The notes below the pieces were generated by a model. The model saw only the letters and a list, made by a program, of their open reading frames with translations, did not search any database and had not been told where the DNA came from. The position numbers were made by a program, and so were the translations under genes. This document shows positions 1 to 4,705 of a stretch of 5,163 bases of DNA, piece after piece. Every line of letters begins with the position of its first letter. Position 1 is the stretch's first letter. Source of the stretch: Clostridiales bacterium (lineage in GTDB: Bacteria > Bacillota > Clostridia > Saccharofermentanales > Saccharofermentanaceae); contig DNAE01000160.1 of NCBI GenBank assembly GCA_003543635.1, forward strand, positions 1 through 5,163. Direction: 5' to 3'.

Positions 1-1635
1 TGTGAGTGGGCACCCAACGAGAAGGTCGGTGCTGAATCCGCCATCGGATGCTCCATCAGGGGCGGCAGGGCCATGACCTGCATGAAGCACGTGGGTATGA
101 ACGTCTGTGCCGATCCTCTATTCACGGTATCCTATTCCGGAGTTAACGGCGGACTTGTATTCTGCGTGGCAGATGATCCCGGAATGCATTCCTCCCAGAA
201 CGAGCAGGATTCCAGACATTATGCCAGGGCTTCCAAGGTCCCCATGTTCGAACCCTCCGATTCCGAGGAGTGCAGGGCATTTACAAAGTATGCCTTCGAG
301 TTCTCCGAGAAGTACGATACACCGGTAATAATAAGGCTCCACACCAGAGTCTCCCACTCCAGGAGCATCGTGGAGATGGAAGATCCCTCGGAGATCACCA
401 TAAAGGAATATGTTAAGGATCCCAAGAAGTATGTAATGATGCCCGCAAATGCCATCGGCAAGCACGTGGTGGTCGAGAAAAGGACAGCTCAGATAATAGC
501 TGACTGCGATGCGGACCTTAAGACGGGACTTCACAGGATCGAATATAACGACAGGAAGCTCGGTATCATTACGGCGGGTGCGTCCTACCAGTATGTTAAG
601 GATGCACTTCCTAATGCCAGCGTATTTAAGCTGGGTATGGTATGGCCCCTTCCCGAGAAGCAGATAAGGGAGTTTGCCGCCAATGTGGACAGACTCGTTA
701 TCGTGGAGGAACTGGATCCCTTCCTTGAGACCGAGATCTCTGCCATGGGCATCAAGTGCGAAGGTAAGGCTCTGTTTACTCTCCTCGGAGAGTATTCCGC
801 AAGGCTCATCAAGAGCGTCCTCTCCCATGAGGCACTTCCGGAAGCTTCCATCGATACATCAAAGCTTCCCACTCCTCCCGGAAGACCTCCCGTGCTCTGC
901 GCAGGATGTCCCCATAAAGGCCTTTTCCTGGCTCTTCACAGGCTCAAGGTCAATGTCACCGGAGATATCGGATGCTACACCCTCGGCGCGCTGCCTCCCA
1001 TGCAGGCGGTGGATGCGGTCATCTGTATGGGTGCATCGGTGGGTATGGCCCACGGCTTCGATAAGGCCACTGACGGCGAGGCCTCTAAGAATACTGTCGG
1101 AGTAATAGGTGATTCAACATTCCTTCATTCCGGTATTACCAACCTTATGAATGCGGTATACAACCAGAGCGCCATGACTCTTGTCATCCTCGACAACTCC
1201 ATCACAGGTATGACAGGTCATCAGCAGAATCCTTCAACAGGTAAGAATATAAGGCTTGAGGCTGCTCCTGCAGTTTCACTCGAACTTCTCTGTCAGAGCG
1301 TCGGAGTACTCCCTGAGAATATCAGGGTTGTCGATCCCGTAGAGACATATGAATGTGAGAAGATCATCAAGGAAGAGCTTTCCAAGGATCAGGTGTCTGT
1401 CGTCATCGCAAGAAGGCCCTGCGCCCTCATTCCCACAGGAAGAGCAGTCAAGGGCATCAATGCCGAGGTGGACTACGAGAAGTGCAAGAAGTGCGGAGCA
1501 TGTGCAAGGATCATGTGTCCCGCCCTGATCCTTGATGAGAATAAGATGCCCGTTATCGATACGGAATCATGTAACAACTGCGGCCTTTGCGTAAATGTAT
1601 GCAAGTTCGGCGCACTTACAAAGGGGGAACAGTGA
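1..1635 (+). CDS. iorA: Indolepyruvate ferredoxin oxidoreductase, alpha subunit (5' truncated by window)
   Basis: Large catalytic subunit of the thiamine-diphosphate enzyme that converts indolepyruvate and other aryl pyruvates plus CoA into the aryl-acetyl-CoA, CO2 and reduced ferredoxin; it is cytoplasmic and pairs with IorB. The frame is open from base 1 (reading CEWAPNEKVGAESA), so the start lies outside the window. 544 codons are visible, and roughly 45-55 N-terminal residues are probably missing against the usual length near 590-600. Visible in order: the N-terminal pyrimidine-binding domain with MKHVGMNV and the ADDPGMHSSQNEQDSR block; the TPP/Mg motif, from GDSTFLHSG near 1108 to DNS near 1197; and a C-terminal double [4Fe-4S] ferredoxin domain, with CX2CX2CX4CP at 1483-1527 and CX2CX2CX3C at 1570-1602. 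The second cluster is followed by Lys where Pro is usual. The stop (TGA, 1633-1635) is one base before iorB. Family assignment is firm; the in vivo substrate (indole-, phenyl- or hydroxyphenylpyruvate) is inferred. Confidence 0.96.
   Translation, partial: CEWAPNEKVGAESAIGCSIRGGRAMTCMKHVGMNVCADPLFTVSYSGVNGGLVFCVADDPGMHSSQNEQDSRHYARASKVPMFEPSDSEECRAFTKYAFEFSEKYDTPVIIRLHTRVSHSRSIVEMEDPSEITIKEYVKDPKKYVMMPANAIGKHVVVEKRTAQIIADCDADLKTGLHRIEYNDRKLGIITAGASYQYVKDALPNASVFKLGMVWPLPEKQIREFAANVDRLVIVEELDPFLETEISAMGIKCEGKALFTLLGEYSARLIKSVLSHEALPEASIDTSKLPTPPGRPPVLCAGCPHKGLFLALHRLKVNVTGDIGCYTLGALPPMQAVDAVICMGASVGMAHGFDKATDGEASKNTVGVIGDSTFLHSGITNLMNAVYNQSAMTLVILDNSITGMTGHQQNPSTGKNIRLEAAPAVSLELLCQSVGVLPENIRVVDPVETYECEKIIKEELSKDQVSVVIARRPCALIPTGRAVKGINAEVDYEKCKKCGACARIMCPALILDENKMPVIDTESCNNCGLCVNVCKFGALTKGEQ
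1622..1628 (+). promoter_or_regulatory. Ribosome binding site of iorB inside the end of iorA
   Basis: AGGGGGA lies within the last codons of iorA, 8 bases before the ATG at 1637. It decides the iorB start: the open frame extends back to an earlier ATG at 1595, but that ATG has no such site and would prepend 14 residues unlike the family. The arrangement suggests that ribosomes finishing iorA begin iorB, giving balanced subunit synthesis. Confidence 0.7.
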
Positions 1636-1636
1636 T

Positions 1637-2230
1637 ATGAGTCTTGAAGCTTCTATAGTACTCGCCGGTGTAGGCGGACAGGGAACACTTATTGCAGGAA
1701 AGCTACTGGGTATCCTCGCCATGAACCTGGGCCTTGACGTTAAGGTCTCCGAGGTTCACGGAATGAGCCAGAGGGGCGGTTCCGTTATTACATACGTTAA
1801 GATAGCACCTCAGGTGCATTCCCCCATAATCGAAGAGGGAACGGCTGATTTCATCCTCTCCTTCGAGCAGGTCGAGGCCATCAGGTGGGCGTCGCTCCTC
1901 AAGAAGGGCGGAGTCATGATCGTCAACGATCAGAAGATCAAATCCCTTCCGGTCCTCATGGGACAGACGGAGTATCCCTCCAATGTCATCGACGCCCTTA
2001 AGGCAAACTGTGACCCCGATGCCAAGATCGTGGATATAGACGCCTTATCCCTTGCCCTTGAGACGGGAACGTCCAAGGCGGTGAACATCGTCATGCTGGG
2101 AGCTCTGTCAAACTATCTCGGTGTGGATGAAGCCATGTGGAAGCAGGCGATCGAGGAGGCCTTCGCCAAGAAGCCCAAGACCATTCCCGGCAATATCGCG
2201 GCTTTCGAGAAGGGCAGGAGTAACGGCTGA
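1637..2230 (+). CDS. iorB: Indolepyruvate ferredoxin oxidoreductase, beta subunit
   Basis: Small subunit (197 aa) of the IorAB complex; it belongs to the gamma-type pyruvate/ketoisovalerate oxidoreductase domain family that helps bind CoA and 2-oxoacid in this superfamily. The glycine-rich loop GVGGQGTLIAGKLLG (residues 11-25) and the block SEVHGMSQRGGSV (residues 38-50) are hallmark sequences. The C-terminal half carries GTSKAVNIVMLGALSNYL (residues 144-161), also typical of IorB. Length is normal for the family (about 190-200 aa). The ATG at 1637 is chosen because of the AGGGGGA site and because MSLEASIVLAGVGGQG matches the usual start. It is certainly cotranscribed with iorA. Its TGA directly abuts the stop codon of the convergent DNA glycosylase gene, so no terminator can lie between them. 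Confidence 0.96.
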   Translation: MSLEASIVLAGVGGQGTLIAGKLLGILAMNLGLDVKVSEVHGMSQRGGSVITYVKIAPQVHSPIIEEGTADFILSFEQVEAIRWASLLKKGGVMIVNDQKIKSLPVLMGQTEYPSNVIDALKANCDPDAKIVDIDALSLALETGTSKAVNIVMLGALSNYLGVDEAMWKQAIEEAFAKKPKTIPGNIAAFEKGRSNG

Positions 2231-2236
2231 TCAGCC
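2225..2236. repeat. 12-bp perfect palindrome centred on two abutting convergent stop codons
   Basis: GGCTGATCAGCC is its own reverse complement, with its centre exactly between 2230 and 2231. Each half is a Gly codon plus TGA, so IorB and the convergent glycosylase both end Gly-stop. Six of the bases are palindromic by necessity when two TGA stops abut; the flanking GGC/GCC makes it twelve. No T-run follows on either strand, so it does not look like an intrinsic terminator. Confidence 0.8.
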
Positions 2237-3073
2237 CTTGGTCCTTTCATAAAAGAACATGAACTGCTGCATTATGCCGGCAGTCTCAGGATACGGCGAG
2301 GTGTCAAAAGCCCCGCCGTAATATTTATCTTCGATCCTTTTGATCCAGACGTCCACGGGGAATCTTCCCGTTCTGTGAAGGGCGAAGAGCATTATGCAGT
2401 TGGCGACCTTCGTTCCGACGCCGTACATATCCGTAAGGATCTTATAGAGCTTGTCGTCATCCGCTTCCTTCAGCATCTCCTCGGTTATCTTTCCGCTCTC
2501 CCAGTCCCTGCAGGCGGAAAGCACATAGGGGAGGCGGTATCCGAGTCCCGCATCGTCCAGCTTATCGCTAGCCGCGAGGATGGAGGAGGCGTCGGGGAAG
2601 GAGTAGTATTCGTCCTGTAAGGGAGCGGCGAAGGGACCTTGCGGTATCACGGGTATTATCCTGTTTCCCGCTATCTTGCTTATCCTGTTGACACAGGTGG
2701 TGATGGAGGGGATGGATCTTCTCTGGGATATGATATAGCTTATGATGGTCTCGAAGACCTCCTGCCTTAAGATCCTGATGCCCCGGCCGTATTCGGCTGC
2801 CTCCTTGAGGTACGTGTCATCGCTTCTCACCGAGGATACGATCTTTCCGTAGTCGGTACGAAGATCCAGATGATCCTCCCAGATATCGCAGAACTCCTTC
2901 TCGTCGCAGGAGAAGGCGAACATGTCGTCCCCCAGGGATGCTATCTGAAGATACCTGCCCCGGGCGACAAGTTCCGTATGGTCGTCGTCGATCTTCGTTA
3001 TGCGGAATGCCTGGCCGCTCAGCGCGGTCTTAACGGGGTCAAAAAAGGTTATCTTCCTTGTAACATATGACAT
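2231..3073 (-). CDS. OGG1-family 8-oxoguanine DNA glycosylase/AP lyase
   Basis: Predicted bifunctional base-excision repair enzyme (280 aa) that removes oxidised guanine from DNA and nicks the abasic strand. It has the OGG1 layout: an N-terminal OGG_N-type domain (residues 1-100, with SGQAFR at 19-24), then the helix-hairpin-helix glycosylase fold. The HhH is GVGTKVANCI (218-227) with the expected Schiff-base lysine at K222, and VDVW (240-243) holds the catalytic aspartate D241. By motif alignment with human OGG1, the base-pocket residues G42, C253, Q315 and F319 correspond to G20, C226, Q269 and F273, and R204 to R180. The loop that reads the opposite cytosine (human N149-N151 and R154) is RRS (118-120) and S123 here, so opposite-base preference may differ. 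The start overlaps the stop of the upstream methyltransferase (TGATG), and GGAG lies 10 bases before the ATG. It may be annotated elsewhere as DNA-3-methyladenine glycosylase 2 family; OGG1-type is the better reading. Confidence 0.9.
   Translation of the reverse strand: MSYVTRKITFFDPVKTALSGQAFRITKIDDDHTELVARGRYLQIASLGDDMFAFSCDEKEFCDIWEDHLDLRTDYGKIVSSVRSDDTYLKEAAEYGRGIRILRQEVFETIISYIISQRRSIPSITTCVNRISKIAGNRIIPVIPQGPFAAPLQDEYYSFPDASSILAASDKLDDAGLGYRLPYVLSACRDWESGKITEEMLKEADDDKLYKILTDMYGVGTKVANCIMLFALHRTGRFPVDVWIKRIEDKYYGGAFDTSPYPETAGIMQQFMFFYERTKG
2292..2331 (+). terminator. Candidate intrinsic terminator for iorAB, inside the convergent gene
   Basis: About 60 bases after the iorB stop, TACGGCG (2292-2298) pairs perfectly with CGCCGTA (2314-2320). 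After one A-C mismatch the stem continues with GG (2300-2301) against CC (2311-2312), leaving a loop of about 9 bases. The stem is followed by ATATTTATCTT, which is T-rich but not a pure T-run. It lies in the 3' coding part of the DNA glycosylase on the other strand. The stem is visible in the sequence; the terminator role is inferred from there being no other place directly after iorB. Confidence 0.4.
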
Positions 3074-3075
3074 CA
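3071..3075 (-). promoter_or_regulatory. TGATG stop/start overlap coupling methyltransferase and glycosylase
   Basis: On the minus strand the TGA of the methyltransferase (3075-3073) shares one base with the ATG of the glycosylase (3073-3071). A GGAG Shine-Dalgarno sits 10 bases upstream, inside the methyltransferase. This geometry is typical of translational coupling and shows the two genes share one mRNA. Confidence 0.85.
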
Positions 3076-4278
3076 GTCTTTTTCTCCGAGTCTGTAGTAG
3101 TTATTGAGCTGGCATTTGATATTGCCGTTATAGAGCTTCGTCCTCTTGTCTGCCTTGAAGCCCGTTGCGACCTCGAAGGTGTCGTCAGGGGAGATGACGG
3201 AAAGGCGGATGCCCTTCCTGCAAAGTCCCTGCTTCGTGAGATAGGTCCTTGCGATCATGCGGTATATCTCATCGGCTTCCTCGGGGGTCATGAGACGTCC
3301 GCCGTAGGGAGGGTTAGTCAATATGAGCTGTCTGTCAAAACCCGTGACGGATGTAAGGGCGGAGGGAGTCCTCGTTTCCGCATCCGCGACACCGAACTTG
3401 ATGAATCCGGAAACACCTGCGGTCTCCGCGTTCCTTTTGGCGCTCTCCACGGCATTCCTGTCAATATCGGAACCGAAAAGGAACAGATCATCCGGGGGTG
3501 TCATGTCCTCCAGGTCGATGGCCTCCTCACGGGCCTTCTTATAAGCGTAGGAACCGATATAGGGAAGATCTTCATAGGAGAAGTGACGATCCCTTCCGGG
3601 AGCCCTTCCGGTGGCCATGAGGGCCGCCTCGATAAGGATGGTGCCCGAACCGCAGAAGGGGTCGACCATCGCCTCGTAGGAGAAGGGTCTGAATCTGGAA
3701 AGGGATACCATTGCCGAAGCCAGTGTCTCCCTGATGGGAGCTTCGTGGGTAAGGGGACGGTAGCCGCGCTTGTGAAGACCGTCTCCGGAGGTGTCGATCA
3801 TGAATCTGACGTTGTCCTCCACGATACCGAACTGGACCTTTACTTCCCCTATATTCTTATCCTCGGAGATTATGCCGTTCTCGGGAAGTCCCCGGGAGAC
3901 CAGAAGGGATCTGATGATCGCCTTCTTTGAAAGGCTTTGAAGTGCGCTTATTCCGTAAAGCTTTGACTTTCTGGAATAACCGTTTACCGTTATGGCGTAA
4001 CCCTTGGGGATGAAATCGTTCCAGGGGAGGGCGTTTGCCTTATCGAAGAACTCCTCGAAGGCGGAAGCGGGGAAGGATCCCACTTCGAAAAAGACCCTCT
4101 CGGCCCTTCTGACCCACATGTTGACCCTGGCGACATCTTCCTCCCAAGTGTCGTCCCCGGCGTCAAGGGTAACAACGCCGTCGCTTACTTTGATGTTTTC
4201 GTAGGAATATCCGGCGCGGGTAAGATCTTCCCTCACAAGACTTTCCAAACCGAACAGTGTGGTTGCTATAATTTTCAT
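3073..4278 (-). CDS. THUMP-domain class I SAM-dependent 23S rRNA guanine-N2 methyltransferase (RlmL/YpsC type)
   Basis: Predicted to methylate the exocyclic amine of a guanosine in 23S rRNA during ribosome assembly. E. coli RlmL modifies G2445, and the Gram-positive relative is YpsC. The 401-aa protein has an N-terminal ferredoxin-like plus THUMP RNA-binding region (about 1-160), the family block LHKRGYR (168-174), the SAM-binding motif DPFCGSGT (206-213), the acidic motif GSDID (269-273) and the catalytic motif TNPPYGGRL (321-329) typical of N-methylation of an amino group. The C-terminal LYNGNIKCQLNNY is also characteristic. It lacks the RlmK half found fused to RlmL in enterobacteria, so it is full length for a Gram-positive. 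The start MKIIATTLFGLESLV matches family N-termini. It is first in an operon with the downstream DNA glycosylase. No Shine-Dalgarno lies at normal distance, and a TATAAT ends 6 bases before the ATG, so a leaderless message is possible. The target base is inferred from the family. Confidence 0.93.
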   Translation of the reverse strand: MKIIATTLFGLESLVREDLTRAGYSYENIKVSDGVVTLDAGDDTWEEDVARVNMWVRRAERVFFEVGSFPASAFEEFFDKANALPWNDFIPKGYAITVNGYSRKSKLYGISALQSLSKKAIIRSLLVSRGLPENGIISEDKNIGEVKVQFGIVEDNVRFMIDTSGDGLHKRGYRPLTHEAPIRETLASAMVSLSRFRPFSYEAMVDPFCGSGTILIEAALMATGRAPGRDRHFSYEDLPYIGSYAYKKAREEAIDLEDMTPPDDLFLFGSDIDRNAVESAKRNAETAGVSGFIKFGVADAETRTPSALTSVTGFDRQLILTNPPYGGRLMTPEEADEIYRMIARTYLTKQGLCRKGIRLSVISPDDTFEVATGFKADKRTKLYNGNIKCQLNNYYRLGEKD

Positions 4279-4284
4279 ATGATA

Positions 4285-4312
4285 ATTATAGCAAAAATCC
4301 CCCGCTTTTTAA
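4285..4312 (-). promoter_or_regulatory. Candidate promoter of the methyltransferase-glycosylase operon (possibly leaderless)
   Basis: On the minus strand a perfect TATAAT occupies 4290-4285, with TTAAAA (4312-4307, 4 of 6 matches to the -35 consensus) 16 bases upstream. Transcription would begin about 7 bases downstream of the -10, at or next to the A of the ATG (4278), giving a leaderless mRNA. The only G-rich Shine-Dalgarno-like string, GGGGGA (4303-4298), is 19 bases from the ATG, too far for normal use. A consensus TTGACA lies further upstream (4336-4331), but the only -10 at its proper distance is the weak TTAAAA (18-base spacer). That second promoter is possible and would give a short leader. 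Confidence 0.4.
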
Positions 4313-4384
4313 GAAGTTGGAAAACAACCCTGTCAATACCTTTTTTTGGAAATTTAGTGTCCTTGAGTGGCGGACAGGGATAAA

Positions 4385-4398
4385 AGAACGACTGTTCT
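4385..4398. promoter_or_regulatory. LexA-box-like dyad
   Basis: AGAAC-GACT-GTTCT is a perfect 5-base inverted repeat with a 4-base spacer. Its core GAACN4GTTC is the core of the LexA (SOS) operator of Gram-positives (CGAACRNRYGTTYG in Bacillus; a looser GAACN4GTTY form is described in Clostridia). The spacer GACT departs from RNRY at one place and the outer C/G pair is A/T. It lies about 107 bases upstream of the methyltransferase-glycosylase start and 307 bases upstream of proA. SOS control of the repair operon is a reasonable inference, but no clear promoter overlaps the dyad. Confidence 0.35.
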
Positions 4399-4452
4399 AA
4401 ATGACCATGGATGCCCGAATTACGGCGCGTAACAACTCTGAAACAGGCTTGT

Positions 4453-4470
4453 AATTGTTTTGCAACAATT
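4453..4470. repeat. 7-bp inverted repeat with 4-base centre
   Basis: AATTGTT (4453-4459), centre TTGC, AACAATT (4464-4470), a perfect dyad that could be an operator or a small hairpin. A second, smaller dyad follows at once: TTTAG-TCTC-CTAAA (4469-4482). Neither is followed by a T-run. The AATTGTT half reappears twice next to the proA promoter (4626-4632, 4642-4648), hinting at a shared binding protein. It does not match Rex spacing or a CodY box. Confidence 0.5.
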
Positions 4471-4544
4471 TAGTCTCCTAAACTGTCGACTCAATAAAAT
4501 CGGGACTTTGGGCGGCATCAAAAAAATAAAGGCTTGTTTTATGG

Positions 4545-4574
4545 TTATCAACAGAGTTATGAACATTATGAACA
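4545..4574 (+). repeat. Three tandem TTAT(C/G)AACA 9-mers resembling DnaA boxes
   Basis: TTATCAACA (4545-4553), TTATGAACA (4557-4565) and TTATGAACA (4566-4574) lie on one strand in 30 bases. Each differs from the DnaA box TTATNCACA at one position (C to A at the sixth base). A fourth one-mismatch relative, TTGTTCACA, lies at 4644-4652. The repetition is plain in the sequence. DnaA binding is only a possibility, since no replication genes are nearby and the sequence is AT-rich, where such words arise easily. Confidence 0.45.
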
Positions 4575-4624
4575 TAAAAATCGTCGATATCGGGCGTAAA
4601 ACACTGTTTGACGATGCGATTAAT

Positions 4625-4648
4625 AAATTGTTTTTGATGAAAATTGTT
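4625..4648 (+). repeat. Two AAATTGTT direct repeats upstream of the proA promoter
   Basis: AAATTGTT at 4625-4632 and again at 4641-4648, start to start 16 bases. They lie about 60 and 44 bases upstream of the predicted proA transcription start, a position suited to an activator or repressor binding site. The second copy runs into TTCACA and a near-inverted AACATT. The regulator is unknown. Confidence 0.35.
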
Positions 4649-4669
4649 CACAACATTATGTAATTAAAG

Positions 4670-4678
4670 TGTTATAAT
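4670..4678 (+). promoter_or_regulatory. Extended -10 promoter of proA
   Basis: TGTTATAAT is a perfect TATAAT (4673-4678) with the TG dinucleotide of an extended -10 element. The nearest -35-like hexamer is TTCACA (4647-4652, 5 of 6 to consensus), but its 20-base spacer is long, which fits a promoter relying on the extended -10. Transcription would begin near 4685, leaving a leader of about 20 bases with the ribosome binding site and no room for a riboswitch or attenuator. Confidence 0.65.
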
Positions 4679-4691
4679 CGTGGGAGCAAAT

Positions 4692-4698
4692 TAAGGAG
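4692..4698 (+). promoter_or_regulatory. Ribosome binding site of proA
   Basis: TAAGGAG, a near-perfect Shine-Dalgarno, 7 bases before the ATG at 4706. It fixes the proA start. Confidence 0.85.
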
Positions 4699-4705
4699 TA
4701 ATTGG

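Larger units (their letters stand above)
4279..4705. other. Divergent intergenic region with regulatory-looking repeats, no convincing gene
   Basis: 427 bases separate the divergent methyltransferase and proA genes. No tRNA, T-box, known riboswitch core or convincing coding frame was recognised. The right half (about 4440-4690) is clearly more AT-rich than the genes. Contents: the minus-strand promoter (4285-4312); a 7-base inverted repeat CCCTGTC/GACAGGG (4328-4334, 4373-4379) enclosing a T7 run at 4341-4347; a LexA-like dyad (4385-4398); two adjacent small stem-loops (4453-4482); three TTAT(C/G)AACA 9-mers (4545-4574); a CGATATCG palindrome (4585-4592); two AAATTGTT repeats (4625-4648); and the proA promoter (4670-4678). 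AACATTATG also occurs twice, at 4562-4570 and 4652-4660. Confidence 0.7.

Noticed and set aside
118..828. 236-codon minus-strand open frame opposite iorA
   Set aside because: Shadow of iorA; the iorA frame carries all the conserved motifs and this one resembles no known family.
3067..3930. 287-codon plus-strand open frame opposite the rRNA methyltransferase
   Set aside because: It is antisense to a clearly recognised conserved enzyme, has no RBS, and its translation has no family features; its length follows from codon bias on the other strand.
4331..4336. Consensus TTGACA as the -35 partner of the TATAAT at 4290-4285
   Set aside because: The two are 40 bases apart, far beyond the 16-18 base spacer; only a weak TTAAAA sits at proper distance.
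4341..4347. T7 run as an intrinsic terminator
   Set aside because: No GC-rich stem precedes it on the plus strand, and neither flanking gene is transcribed toward it.
4361..4530. T-box or other riboswitch for proA
   Set aside because: No T-box core, no terminator/antiterminator pair before proA, and the predicted proA start at about 4685 leaves this region untranscribed by that promoter.
4460..4663. 67-codon open frame from a TTG in the intergenic region
   Set aside because: Rare start codon, no Shine-Dalgarno, its first bases form a dyad, and it runs up to the proA promoter; only the inner ATG at 4541 has weak support.
4279..4705. Replication origin
   Set aside because: DnaA-box-like words and AT-rich DNA are present, but all boxes carry a mismatch and dnaA, dnaN, rpmH or other origin neighbours are absent.
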